From positions 1-42,138 of the forward strand of contig JBBSRC010000026.1 in the NCBI GenBank assembly GCA_038243395.1: a stretch of 42,138 nucleotides of DNA. The letters run 5' to 3'. The notes beneath the pieces are model-generated. The model made no database searches. It was given only the letters and a program-made list of their open reading frames with translations, and had not been told where the DNA came from. The DNA comes from Gelidibacter sp038243395. GTDB lineage: Bacteria > Bacteroidota > Bacteroidia > Flavobacteriales > Flavobacteriaceae. Below are positions 1 to 8,720 of this stretch, piece after piece; the first letter of the stretch is position 1, and each line of letters starts with the position of its first letter. Position numbers and translations under genes: made by a program.

Positions 1-3000
1 CGTAAAGCATCTGCAGTAAAAACAGATTCTAACAGACCATTAAAATCATTATCTGATTCCCTAAAAGGAAAACAAGGACGTTTCCGTCAAAACTTATTAG
101 GTAAGCGTGTGGATTATTCAGCACGTTCGGTAATTGTCGTTGGACCAGAATTAAAACTTTTTGAATGCGGATTGCCAAAAGATATGGCAGCAGAGCTTTA
201 CAAACCATTTATCATCAGAAAACTGATTGAGCGTGGTATTGTAAAAACTGTAAAATCTGCAAAGAAAATAATAGATAGAAAAGAGCCTGTAGTTTGGGAT
301 ATTTTAGAGAGTGTTTTAAAGGGACATCCAGTGCTTTTAAACCGTGCTCCTACATTGCACAGACTAGGTATTCAAGCGTTCCAACCTAAATTGATTGAAG
401 GTAAGGCGATCCAGTTGCACCCATTAGTATGTACTGCGTTTAACGCGGATTTTGATGGTGACCAAATGGCTGTGCATTTACCATTAGGCCCTGAGGCTAT
501 TTTGGAATCCCAATTATTAATGTTGGCTTCCCATAATATTTTGAATCCTGCCAATGGTTCCCCTGTTACTGTACCTTCTCAAGACATGGTTCTTGGTCTT
601 TATTATATGACTAAGGAACGTAAGTCGACAGATACCGTAAAGGTAAAAGGTGAAGGCTTAATCTTTTATTCTCCTGAAGAAGTTACTATTGCTTATAATG
701 AGAGGAAAGTTGATTTAAATGCTGCTGTCAAAGTAAGAGTAGAGGATTTAAATGACGAAGGACAATTAGTTACTAAGATTATTGAAACTACTGTTGGTCG
801 TGTACTTTTTAATGAAACAGTACCAAGAGCAGCAGGTTATGTGAATCAGGTATTGACCAAAAAATCATTGAGAGATATCATTGGTGTCATCTTAAAGGTA
901 ACTTCTGTTCCTGAAACAGCTGATTTCTTGGATTTAATTAAAGATTTAGGATACAAATTTGCTTTCCAAGGTGGCTTGTCGTTTAGTTTAGGTGATATTA
1001 TTATCCCTGCTGAAAAACAATCCATGATTGAAAGTGCAAATTCTCAAGTTGATGGCATTATGGCCAATTACAACATGGGATTGATTACAAATAACGAACG
1101 TTATAACCAAGTTATTGATATCTGGACTTCTACGAATGCTGAATTGACTGAATTGTCAATGAAGCGTATCCGTGAAGATCAACAAGGTTTCAACTCCGTA
1201 TATATGATGCTTGATTCTGGAGCTCGTGGATCTAAAGAACAGATTCGTCAGTTGACCGGGATGCGTGGATTGATGGCTAAACCTAAAAAATCAAGTGCAG
1301 GTGGTGGAGAGATTATTGAAAATCCAATTCTTTCTAACTTTAAGGAAGGTCTTTCGATTTTGGAATACTTTATTTCTACTCACGGTGCTCGTAAAGGTCT
1401 TGCAGATACTGCTCTTAAAACGGCCGATGCTGGTTACCTAACACGTCGTTTAGTGGATGTGTCTCAAGATGTTATTATTTACAGTGAAGACTGTGGTACA
1501 CTGAGAGGTATCGAAGTATCCGCATTGAAGAAAAATGAGGAAGTCATTGAGCGACTTGAGGATAGAGTAGTAGGTAGAACATCGTTAAATGATGTTTATG
1601 ATCCTTTAACTCAAGAGCTTATTGTAAGTGCTGGAGAGCATATCGGTGATGCTGTTGCAAAACGTATCGAAGGTTCTGCTTTAGATGCCATTGAGGTGCG
1701 TTCCGCATTAACGTGTGAAGCGACTCAAGGTATTTGTTCTAAATGTTACGGTCGTAACCTTGCAACCGGTAAAATGGTTCAAAGAGGTGAAGCTGTTGGT
1801 GTCGTTGCTGCCCAGTCTATTGGAGAGCCAGGTACACAGTTAACACTTCGTACTTTCCACGTTGGTGGTATTGCAGGTAACATTTCTGAAGAAAATAAAT
1901 TGATCGTTAAGTTTGACGGTATTGCTGAAATTGAAGATTTAAAAGTCGTAAAGGGAACAGATAACAATGGTGCTGCTGTTGATGTCGTTATTTCACGTAC
2001 TTCTGAATTCAAATTGGTGGATGCCAAAACTGGAATCACTCTAAGTACTCATAACATTCCTTATGGATCGTTCATCTACTGCAAGCCAGGAGAAAAAGTA
2101 AAAAAAGGAGATGTGATTTGTTCATGGGATCCGTATAACGGTGTTATTATTTCTGAGTTTGCCGGTAAGGTATCTTATGAAAACATTGAACAAGGTATAA
2201 CCTATCAAGTTGAAATCGATGAGCAAACTGGTTTCCAAGAGAAAGTAATTTCAGAATCAAGAAACAAAAAATTGATTCCAACTTTACATATTGAGGATTC
2301 TAAAGGAAATGCAATTCGTTCTTACAACTTACCAGTTGGTGCCCACTTGATGATTAACAACGGGGAGAAGATTAATGTTGGTAAAGTCTTGGTAAAAATA
2401 CCTCGTCGTTCAGCAAAATCTGGAGATATTACGGGTGGTCTTCCACGTGTAACTGAGTTGTTTGAAGCTCGTAACCCTTCTAATCCTGCAGTAGTTAGTG
2501 AGATTGACGGTGTGGTTTCTTTCGGAAAAATTAAAAGAGGTAATCGTGAGATTATTATCGAATCGCGTTTAGGTGATGTTAAAAAGTACTTGGTTAAGCT
2601 ATCCAGTCAAATTCTTGTTCAGGAAAATGATTATGTTAAAGCAGGTATGCCATTATCTGATGGTTCCATCACTCCAAATGATATCTTGAATATTAAAGGA
2701 CCTTCAGCGGTTCAACAATACTTAGTAAATGAAGTACAAGAAGTATATCGTTTGCAGGGTGTGAAAATCAACGATAAGCATTTTGAGGTTGTTGTAAGAC
2801 AAATGATGCGTAAAGTGAGAATCATTGATTCTGGGGATACTATTTTCTTAGAAGATCAATTGGCTCATAAATCAGATTTCATCGAAGAAAACGATAAAAT
2901 CTTTGGAATGAAGGTAATTGAAGATGCTGGAGATTCTAAAACTCTTAAACCAGGACAAATTGTAACGACGCGTCAATTAAGAGATGAAAATTCTGTAGTG

Positions 3001-3321
3001 AGAAGAGAAGATGGTCAGTTGGCTGTTGCAAGAGATGCACAACCCGCTACTGCGACTCCTATATTACAAGGAATTACAAGAGCTTCATTACAGACGAAAT
3101 CATTTATTTCGGCGGCATCGTTCCAGGAAACGACTAAAGTACTTAACGAAGCTGCAGTAAGCGCTAAAATTGATTACTTAGAAGGCTTGAAAGAGAATGT
3201 TATTGTTGGTCATAGAATTCCAGCAGGAACAGGAGTAAGACGCTATGAGCATATTATCGTTGGTTCTAAAGAAGAGTTCAACCAAATGATGAAAGCTAAA
3301 GAAGAGCTTAATTACAATTAA
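1..3321 (+). CDS. rpoC: DNA-directed RNA polymerase subunit beta' (5' end outside window)
   Basis: Largest catalytic subunit of RNA polymerase. The frame is open from base 1, so the gene starts before the window; 1106 residues are present of roughly 1430 expected for Bacteroidota. The active-site Mg2+ motif NADFDGDQM is at 442-468. The bridge-helix segment (GARGSKEQIRQLTGMRGLM) is near 1220-1277, and the trigger-loop region follows (STHGARKGLADTALKTADAG). The second zinc site is visible as DCGTLRG near 1490 and CEATQGICSKCYG near 1710-1750. GEPGTQLTLRTFHVGG is intact and the C-terminus ends in an ordinary Lys/Glu-rich tail. An internal GTG at 109 (in GKRVDYSARS) is not the start, because conserved sequence continues upstream. 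A DUF3467 gene follows, the usual Bacteroidota order. Confidence 0.99.
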   Translation, partial: RKASAVKTDSNRPLKSLSDSLKGKQGRFRQNLLGKRVDYSARSVIVVGPELKLFECGLPKDMAAELYKPFIIRKLIERGIVKTVKSAKKIIDRKEPVVWDILESVLKGHPVLLNRAPTLHRLGIQAFQPKLIEGKAIQLHPLVCTAFNADFDGDQMAVHLPLGPEAILESQLLMLASHNILNPANGSPVTVPSQDMVLGLYYMTKERKSTDTVKVKGEGLIFYSPEEVTIAYNERKVDLNAAVKVRVEDLNDEGQLVTKIIETTVGRVLFNETVPRAAGYVNQVLTKKSLRDIIGVILKVTSVPETADFLDLIKDLGYKFAFQGGLSFSLGDIIIPAEKQSMIESANSQVDGIMANYNMGLITNNERYNQVIDIWTSTNAELTELSMKRIREDQQGFNSVYMMLDSGARGSKEQIRQLTGMRGLMAKPKKSSAGGGEIIENPILSNFKEGLSILEYFISTHGARKGLADTALKTADAGYLTRRLVDVSQDVIIYSEDCGTLRGIEVSALKKNEEVIERLEDRVVGRTSLNDVYDPLTQELIVSAGEHIGDAVAKRIEGSALDAIEVRSALTCEATQGICSKCYGRNLATGKMVQRGEAVGVVAAQSIGEPGTQLTLRTFHVGGIAGNISEENKLIVKFDGIAEIEDLKVVKGTDNNGAAVDVVISRTSEFKLVDAKTGITLSTHNIPYGSFIYCKPGEKVKKGDVICSWDPYNGVIISEFAGKVSYENIEQGITYQVEIDEQTGFQEKVISESRNKKLIPTLHIEDSKGNAIRSYNLPVGAHLMINNGEKINVGKVLVKIPRRSAKSGDITGGLPRVTELFEARNPSNPAVVSEIDGVVSFGKIKRGNREIIIESRLGDVKKYLVKLSSQILVQENDYVKAGMPLSDGSITPNDILNIKGPSAVQQYLVNEVQEVYRLQGVKINDKHFEVVVRQMMRKVRIIDSGDTIFLEDQLAHKSDFIEENDKIFGMKVIEDAGDSKTLKPGQIVTTRQLRDENSVVRREDGQLAVARDAQPATATPILQGITRASLQTKSFISAASFQETTKVLNEAAVSAKIDYLEGLKENVIVGHRIPAGTGVRRYEHIIVGSKEEFNQMMKAKEELNYN

Positions 3322-3326
3322 TACAA

Positions 3327-3346
3327 ATCCCCGCGCAGGCGGGGAT
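3327..3346 (+). terminator. Perfect 8-bp GC-rich hairpin after rpoC
   Basis: ATCCCCGC (3327-3334) and GCGGGGAT (3339-3346) form a perfect 8-bp stem with a GCAG loop, starting 5 bases after the rpoC stop. No T tract follows, so it may attenuate or process the transcript, or be a small dispersed palindrome, rather than act as a classical intrinsic terminator. Confidence 0.5.
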
Positions 3347-3427
3347 CTATTGAATCAAACGATGTGTTTGCCTTATTTAAAGATTAACAGATACGTCAGC
3401 TGATTCAAGATAATAACTTTAAAAAGA

Positions 3428-3448
3428 GATTTCTGCCTTCGCAGGAAT
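3428..3448 (+). repeat. Small palindrome in the leader of the DUF3467 gene
   Basis: The segment contains TTCTGC-CTTC-GCAGGAA, a stem with one bulged base, ending 6 bases before the ATG at 3455. It resembles the short Bacteroidota palindrome of the type CCTGCnnnnGCAGG that I recall as dispersed in intergenic DNA; that resemblance is from memory. It would cover the ribosome-binding area of the next gene. Confidence 0.35.
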
Positions 3449-3454
3449 ATTACT

Positions 3455-3772
3455 ATGAGCGATAATCAAGAAGAACCAAAACAAGGACAAATTAATATTG
3501 AATTGGATGAAAAGATAGCCGAAGGAATTTATTCTAACTTGGCCATAATCAATCATTCGGTATCTGAATTTGTTGTTGATTTTGTCAGCATCATGCCTGG
3601 AACTCCAAAAAGCAAAGTGAAGTCACGTATCATCTTGACGCCACAGCATGCCAAACGTTTACTAAAAGCTTTAGGTGAAAATGTAAAGCGTTTTGAAAGT
3701 TCTCATGGTGAAATTAAAGATTACGAGCAACCACCAATTCCATTGAATTTTGGACCTACTGGTCAAGCTTAA
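3455..3772 (+). CDS. DUF3467 domain-containing protein
   Basis: Small soluble protein of 105 residues with no signal peptide. It has the layout I associate with DUF3467: an acidic N-terminus, then IELDEKIAEGIYSNLAIINHS, a VVDFVSIMPG segment, SRIILTPQHAKRLLKAL, and a Pro-rich tail (PPIPLNFGPTG). The function of the family is not known. It lies 134 bases after rpoC on the same strand. That adjacency is common in Bacteroidota, so co-transcription is plausible, with the hairpin at 3327-3346 as a possible partial stop. A clear terminator follows at 3799. Confidence 0.9.
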   Translation: MSDNQEEPKQGQINIELDEKIAEGIYSNLAIINHSVSEFVVDFVSIMPGTPKSKVKSRIILTPQHAKRLLKALGENVKRFESSHGEIKDYEQPPIPLNFGPTGQA

Positions 3773-3798
3773 TTGATATTTATTTTCTCGAACAATTT

Positions 3799-3836
3799 AA
3801 AAACCCTCTGAATTAATTTTCAAAGGGTTTTTTTTT
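3799..3836 (+). terminator. Rho-independent terminator after the DUF3467 gene
   Basis: AAAAACCCT around 3799-3807 pairs with AGGGTTTTT around 3824-3832 across an AT-rich loop, followed by more T residues. It ends the rpoC-DUF3467 transcript. Confidence 0.8.
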
Positions 3837-4783
3837 AATATTGATTGATCCTATATATTATTTCTGTTAAAATTGGAATAACGATTTGCATGAAAGACTA
3901 CACTTGATTTCTGAGAGCAAATGAAGCAATAGCTATCGGCAAGGGCTGGGAGTGCAACTAAATAGAAGGAAAAAAGATACCGAATCCTCTAAATAATTCA
4001 ATATTTATAAAGATTGGTAAGTTGAAAAAAGTGGCACGCAATTCTTCTATAAGATCCGAATAGCACTTATTTGTGTACCACATTGATCGTGATAAAAAAG
4101 TTGCATACGATAAGTGACTTGGGTATACGCAATTGTTATGTCTAAAAATTATACAAAGCGAAAGCAAGGTTTGGATTGAATGTTAAAGTGCTCCACATGA
4201 TAAAATTCTATTCACATCGTGGAAATCAAAAACTTTCTATTGGATAACGGATGTCCAGGTTAACAGATATTTCAATGCGTTCTGGTATAGGATAAAGCTT
4301 TTTCACAGCAAATCAACACTGTTCAATAATCTAGTAGCAAATTTGGATAAAACATATAAATAATATCTCAATCATCATATACTCGACCCAGTTCTAATCG
4401 CGTAGAGTTCTACATATTTGTCTGATTTATTGACTTTAAATTTTGCTTAAACGGAAAATTATGCCATTTGTCTTGATTATAATGCCTTTCTTGTAATATT
4501 GCTATAAATTTTATGATTCAACAATTAATGTTGTGGTTGTTCAATCAATTTAATTACTAATTAAATCGATAATAGACTTTAATACATAGGATATAGACAG
4601 ATATCCCATAGCTAAGCACTTAAAATCAATTGATTGAAATAAATACTTTCAAGCCTTAAGTAATTTTACTCCAACGTCGAATTCTGGATATTTTTAATCA
4701 TTCTTCCACAGTGTTATTGATAGAACTAGTTTTTATAATAAAAAAAATTAAAAATATAAGTTACTAACTGACAATTTAAAATC
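3837..4783. other. Gap of about 950 bases with no supported gene
   Basis: No open frame here looks like a protein I recognise. A 69-codon minus-strand frame (3958-4167) has no recognisable family or leader. On the plus strand about 4030-4365 reads as a stretch broken by three stop codons (phrases such as HLFVYHIDRDKKVAYDK and KSKTFYWITDVQVNRYFNAF), which could be the relic of a decayed gene. In DNA this AT-rich a frame with few stops is not strong evidence. No tRNA or strong hairpin was seen. Confidence 0.5.
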
Positions 4784-5476
4784 ATGAATTTATCCATTAG
4801 TCCTAAAAAAGTCTTACGCTATTTATTACTAGTAATATTATTTCTTGTGATATGTAACATCTTGGTGATTTATTTAAAATTATCGAAAGCTGATGGTATA
4901 TTTAAAAATGTCATTTATTTTTTCGATGTTGACCATGAACGAAATTTACCGACGTTTTACTCTGCTCTAGCGCTTCTTGTAGCTAGTTTTTTACTATTAA
5001 TAATTTCTATCTTCCAGAAAAATAAGCGACGAGAACGCTTTCAATGGATGGGATTATCTCTCGTTTTTGCATTTCTATCCCTTGACGAAATGACTGTAAT
5101 TCATGAACAACTTTTTACTCCTATGCAATCGCTTTTTAATACTTCAGGTCTACTATACTACGCTTGGTATATTCCATATGGTGCTATCTTGTTAGTATTA
5201 GTGATTATTTATGCCAAATGGTTATTTAAGTTGCCTAAAAGAGTAATGATTCTTTTTATTATTTCTGGTATTATCTTTGTTTCGGGAGCTGTTGGTTTTG
5301 AGGCCGTAAGCGGATATTATGATGAGTTGTATGGTCAAGATAATGTTGCTTATTGCGTTTCATATACCCTTGAAGAAACATTTGAAATGTGCGGAGTAGC
5401 AATTTTTATTTACGCCCTACTAATATATATGTCTGGTACAATTGAACGTTTCAATATAAAAATAGCGGAATCCTAA
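4784..5476 (+). CDS. Polytopic membrane protein of unknown function
   Basis: 230 residues, mostly hydrophobic, with about six membrane segments: residues 12-31, 58-78, 89-100, 123-143, 154-174 and 200-217. I do not recognise a named family. Charged residues recur at membrane edges: FFDVDHERN (about 46-54), LSLDEMTVIHEQ (about 98-109), GFEAVSGYYDE (about 170-180) and TLEETFEMCG (about 193-202). Such acidic and His residues near the bilayer would suit a metal site or proton relay, but that is inference. The gene stands alone with AT-rich DNA on both sides. The start at ATG 4784 gives the expected cytoplasmic SPKK just before the first membrane segment. Confidence 0.75.
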   Translation: MNLSISPKKVLRYLLLVILFLVICNILVIYLKLSKADGIFKNVIYFFDVDHERNLPTFYSALALLVASFLLLIISIFQKNKRRERFQWMGLSLVFAFLSLDEMTVIHEQLFTPMQSLFNTSGLLYYAWYIPYGAILLVLVIIYAKWLFKLPKRVMILFIISGIIFVSGAVGFEAVSGYYDELYGQDNVAYCVSYTLEETFEMCGVAIFIYALLIYMSGTIERFNIKIAES

Positions 5477-5563
5477 CAATAGCAACTATAAAATTCCTCT
5501 GAGTTTCAAAAGACTCTTGTTTTGCATAAATTGGAACATGGTTGTTGTTTTCTCACAGCAACT

Positions 5564-5597
5564 AAAAAATCCATTTGATTTAAAATTAAAGGGATTT
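5564..5597 (-). terminator. Probable terminator of the 4Fe-4S protein gene
   Basis: Read on the minus strand, AAATCCCTTT pairs with AAATGGATTT (one mismatch) across an AT loop and runs into a T6 tract. It lies 14 bases beyond the stop codon at 5611. Confidence 0.6.
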
Positions 5598-5610
5598 CAG
5601 TTTTATATAT

Positions 5611-5838
5611 TTAGGCTACTTTCTGATTAAGATAAAATTTTAATGCTCCAGAAGGACATTTTTTGACCTGATCAACGATGCTTTGAAATGGCGCACCATC
5701 TAAGTCAATCCAGGGGATTACTGAAGTTCTAAAAACATCAGAGAGTTCTCTTGCACAGCGTCCGGAGTTGATGCAAACAGAAGGTTCGTAAGTAATAGTA
5801 AGATCATTATTACTAAATTGGTTATTATAAATTTCCAT
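5611..5838 (-). CDS. Divergent 4Fe-4S mono-cluster protein (Fer4_19-like)
   Basis: 75 residues. Cysteines at C22 and C28 (EPSVCINSGRCARELSDVF) and in the C-terminal KKCPSGAL (C61), with the intervening PWIDLDGAP, match the divergent single-cluster ferredoxin family (Fer4_19, COG3592). A small cytoplasmic electron-transfer role is likely for the family, but no partner is known. It has its own terminator at 5564-5597, which suggests a single-gene unit. Family members often occur alone or fused to an N-acetyltransferase domain; no such domain is present here. Confidence 0.88.
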   Translation of the reverse strand: MEIYNNQFSNNDLTITYEPSVCINSGRCARELSDVFRTSVIPWIDLDGAPFQSIVDQVKKCPSGALKFYLNQKVA

Positions 5839-6044
5839 AAGAAGATTAATTTGGGGGTTGATTTTTTTTCAATTCAGAAAAGTGACATGCATCAATTTCT
5901 GTATTGAACTATTAAATGTATAAAAGATACGATGAAAAATAGGACAATAATGATGTTATCGGAATGACTAATTTCAAAATCAAAACTTTAAATTCCAACT
6001 TCGTATATTGGAATTTGAAATTTTAAAACTTTAAAATTTATTTC

Positions 6045-7634
6045 TTATTTATATTCCGAAACAAAATGAAATTTAATTGTTGAATACGTTTGCTGGGTCA
6101 TTTGCAATGAAAATTGGGAGTCTGCTAAAAACACCAATTGATCATGTTTATCCTTGGCCAAATAGCGATGTTTTACTCTTAAAAACTCCCGAAATTCTGC
6201 GTTTTTAGCATCGGTCGGTTCTACCCAACACGCTTTATACACATTCAGGTTTTCATAAGTACATTTGGCGCCATATTCATGTTCCAAGCGGTATTGAATA
6301 ACTTCATACTGTAAAGCGCCAACGGTTCCAATTACTTTACGCCCGTTAAGTTCTAAGGTAAATAATTGGGCAACACCTTCATCCATTAATTGATCAATAC
6401 CTTTATAAAGTTGTTTTGATTTTAATGGATCTGCATTATTAATATATCTAAAATGTTCAGGTGAAAAACTTGGGATGCCTTTGTAGTTAATATTCTCGCC
6501 CTCTGTAAGAGTATCGCCAATCTTAAAATTACCCGTGTCATGGATACCTACAATATCACCAGGGTAGGAGATGTCCACAATTTCTTTTTTTTCAGCAAAA
6601 AAGGCGTTTGGACTAGAGAATTTCATTTTTTTATTATTTCTAACATGCAGATAAGGTTTGTTGCGTTCAAACGTGCCGGAAACAATTTTAATAAAGGCCA
6701 AACGGTCACGATGATTTGGATCCATATTGGCATGAATTTTAAATACAAACCCCGTAAAATCTGTTTCATTGGGTTGGACCAAACGCTCTTCACTTTGTTT
6801 AGGTCTTGGTTTAGGGGCAATTTCCACAAAACAATCTAATAATTCGCGTACTCCAAAATTATTTAAAGCAGATCCAAAGAATACAGGTTGCTGATGCCCG
6901 TTTAAATATTCGTCTCTATTAAATGTTGGGTAAATTCCTTCTACAAGTTCTATTTCTTCACGAAGTGTGTTCGCAGCTTTTGTACCGATGAGTTTGTCTA
7001 TTTCTTCGGATGCTAAATCGGAAATTTCAATGGTGTCTTCAATATTTCTTCGATCGCTGCCACTAAAAAGATTGATGTTCTTTTCCCACAGATTATAAAT
7101 GCCTTTAAAGTCGTAACCCATCCCAATAGGAAAACTCATGGGAACTACTCTCAAACCAAGTTTTTGTTCAATCTCATCCAACAAATCGAACGCATCTCTT
7201 CCTTCGCGATCCAGTTTATTAATAAACACGATCATGGGAATATTTCGCATTCTACAAACTTCTACTAATTTTTCGGTTTGCTCTTCAACACCTTTTGCCA
7301 CATCCACTACAACAATAACGCTATCTACCGCAGTTAAGGTTCTAAAAGTATCTTCAGCGAAATCCTTGTGCCCAGGAGTATCTAAAATATTTATTTTTAT
7401 GCCTTCGTACTCAAATGCCAATACCGAAGTCGCCACCGAAATTCCACGCTGGCGTTCGATTTCCATAAAGTCACTGGTCGCTCCTTTTTTAATTTTGTTG
7501 CTTTTAACTGCACCAGCTTCTTGAATGGCACCTCCAAATAATAATAGTTTTTCGGTAAGTGTGGTTTTTCCCGCATCGGGATGGGCAATAATACCAAAAG
7601 TACGTCGTCTTTCTATTTCTGTTTTAAAACTCAT
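6045..7634 (-). CDS. prfC: Peptide chain release factor 3
   Basis: GTPase that recycles RF1 and RF2 from the ribosome after termination. 529 residues, normal for RF3. G1 AHPDAGKT is at residues 17-24, the switch I region RQRGIS at 61-66, G3 DTPGH at 85-89 and G4 NKLD at 139-142. Domain II follows (TGFVFKIHANMDPNHRDRLAFIKIVSG), then an RF3-type C-terminus (GALQYEVIQYRLEHEYGAKCTYE). RF3 is told from EF-G by its shorter length and by this C-terminus. A TATCTTTG box at 7661-7654 on the minus strand would give a leader of only about 15 bases. Confidence 0.97.
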   Translation of the reverse strand: MSFKTEIERRRTFGIIAHPDAGKTTLTEKLLLFGGAIQEAGAVKSNKIKKGATSDFMEIERQRGISVATSVLAFEYEGIKINILDTPGHKDFAEDTFRTLTAVDSVIVVVDVAKGVEEQTEKLVEVCRMRNIPMIVFINKLDREGRDAFDLLDEIEQKLGLRVVPMSFPIGMGYDFKGIYNLWEKNINLFSGSDRRNIEDTIEISDLASEEIDKLIGTKAANTLREEIELVEGIYPTFNRDEYLNGHQQPVFFGSALNNFGVRELLDCFVEIAPKPRPKQSEERLVQPNETDFTGFVFKIHANMDPNHRDRLAFIKIVSGTFERNKPYLHVRNNKKMKFSSPNAFFAEKKEIVDISYPGDIVGIHDTGNFKIGDTLTEGENINYKGIPSFSPEHFRYINNADPLKSKQLYKGIDQLMDEGVAQLFTLELNGRKVIGTVGALQYEVIQYRLEHEYGAKCTYENLNVYKACWVEPTDAKNAEFREFLRVKHRYLAKDKHDQLVFLADSQFSLQMTQQTYSTIKFHFVSEYK

Positions 7635-7653
7635 AATCTCTTAAAATGGGTTG

Positions 7654-7661
7654 CAAAGATA
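7654..7661 (-). promoter_or_regulatory. -7 element of the prfC promoter
   Basis: On the minus strand this reads TATCTTTG, a perfect TAnnTTTG box ending 19 bases before the prfC ATG. No clear -33 TTTG was found. Confidence 0.5.
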
Positions 7662-7719
7662 CTATTATTGAAGGCATATTTAATAGAAGACCTCAGCCGA
7701 TTTTTATTTTAGGTTAACA

Positions 7720-7753
7720 TTGGTGCTTTTTATAACTATTGTTGGTATTTTTG
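7720..7753 (+). promoter_or_regulatory. Promoter of idi, apparently leaderless
   Basis: TTG at 7720-7722 and TATTTTTG at 7746-7753 (perfect TAnnTTTG) are separated by 23 bases. The -7 box ends 6 bases before the idi ATG at 7760, so transcription would begin at or within a few bases of the start codon. Confidence 0.6.
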
Positions 7754-7759
7754 TAAGCT

Positions 7760-8281
7760 ATGACTGAAGAAAGAGTAATCCTCGTTAATGAAAAAGACGA
7801 GCAAATTGGCTTAATGCCAAAGATGGAGGCGCACGAAAAAGCATTGTTGCACCGGGCCTTTTCTGTGTTTGTTTTTAATGAAAAAAATGAATTGATGTTA
7901 CAGCAACGAGCAGCACACAAATACCATTCGCCATTGTTATGGGCAAATACATGTTGCAGCCACCAACGCGACGGAGAAACCAATATCGCAGCTGGAAAAC
8001 GAAGATTGCAGGAGGAGATGGGTTTTGAAACTGCATTGGAAAACACAGTGTCATTTATCTATAAAGCACCTTTTGATAATGGATTAACTGAACACGAATT
8101 TGATCATGTTATGATTGGTAACTATGAAGAAGCACCGACTATTAATCCTGACGAAGTGGCCGCCTGGAAATGGATGCCTCTCGAAGATGTGAAAAAGGAT
8201 ATTTTAGAGCGTCCGGAAATTTATACGGAATGGTTTAAAATTATTTTTGATAAATTTTACGAACATATAAATAGAGCATAA
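7760..8281 (+). CDS. idi: Isopentenyl-diphosphate delta-isomerase, type 1
   Basis: Interconverts IPP and DMAPP in isoprenoid synthesis (quinones, carotenoids, undecaprenol). 173 residues, single Nudix-fold domain. Visible features: His ligands H25 and H31 (AHEKALLHRAF), catalytic Cys in NTCCSHQR (C66, with H68), the Nudix helix GKRRLQEEMG (79-88) and the acidic pair in LTEHEFDHV (E111, E113). The start is fixed by homology-like beginnings (VILVNEKDEQIGLM directly after the N-terminus). It heads a gene cluster: the PTPS gene begins 2 bases after its stop. The promoter box lies so close that the mRNA may be leaderless. Confidence 0.96.
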   Translation: MTEERVILVNEKDEQIGLMPKMEAHEKALLHRAFSVFVFNEKNELMLQQRAAHKYHSPLLWANTCCSHQRDGETNIAAGKRRLQEEMGFETALENTVSFIYKAPFDNGLTEHEFDHVMIGNYEEAPTINPDEVAAWKWMPLEDVKKDILERPEIYTEWFKIIFDKFYEHINRA

Positions 8282-8283
8282 TT

Positions 8284-8694
8284 ATGATTGTAACCGTTAG
8301 TAGAAAAGCGCATTTTAACGCGGCACACCGACTTTTTAGAAAGGATTGGAGTAATGAAAAGAATATGGAAATCTTCGGGAAATGTAGCAACCCTAATTTT
8401 CACGGCCATAATTATGAGTTGATCGTCAGTGTAACCGGGCGGATTGACAGAGAAACGGGATTTGTTATGGACATGAAAGTGTTGAAAGATATCATAAAGG
8501 AAGAGATTGAAGATTATCTTGATCATAAGAATTTGAATGTTGAAGTTGAAGAATTCAAAAACTTAAACCCAACTGCTGAAAATATTGCTGTTGTTATTTA
8601 TGATAAAATCAAACCAAAATTAAAGGAATCACTTGATTTAGAAATTACCTTATACGAAACGCCTCGTAATTTCGTAACCTACTCGGGGAATTAA
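8284..8694 (+). CDS. 6-pyruvoyl-tetrahydropterin synthase family protein (PTPS/QueD)
   Basis: 136-residue tunnel-fold (T-fold) enzyme acting on dihydroneopterin triphosphate. Zinc ligands are H15 (NAAHRL), H40 and H42 (HGHNY). The catalytic Cys is C34 in FGKCSNPNFHGHNY, the DH pair is in YLDHKNLN (80-81) and the pterin-anchoring Glu in LYETPRN (E125). Spacing is C-x5-HGH, the pattern of true PTPS (tetrahydrobiopterin branch), not the C-x3-HGH I associate with QueD (queuosine branch). Automatic annotation may still say 6-carboxytetrahydropterin synthase. It is separated from idi by 2 bases and from manA by 26, so all three are probably co-transcribed. No other queuosine gene is in the window. 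Confidence 0.9.
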   Translation: MIVTVSRKAHFNAAHRLFRKDWSNEKNMEIFGKCSNPNFHGHNYELIVSVTGRIDRETGFVMDMKVLKDIIKEEIEDYLDHKNLNVEVEEFKNLNPTAENIAVVIYDKIKPKLKESLDLEITLYETPRNFVTYSGN

Positions 8695-8720
8695 GAAACA
8701 TCGCTCAAAAACATACAACT

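Noticed and set aside
3958..4167. 69-codon minus-strand frame in the first large gap
   Set aside because: No recognisable family, no promoter or leader, no conserved-looking composition; such frames arise by chance.
4027..4365. Plus-strand stretch with three stops that might be a decayed gene
   Set aside because: I could not assign a family, and the stop frequency does not exclude chance; kept only as a note on the gap.
6540..7524. Plus-strand open frames opposite prfC
   Set aside because: Antisense shadows of a conserved coding gene, with no family or leader.
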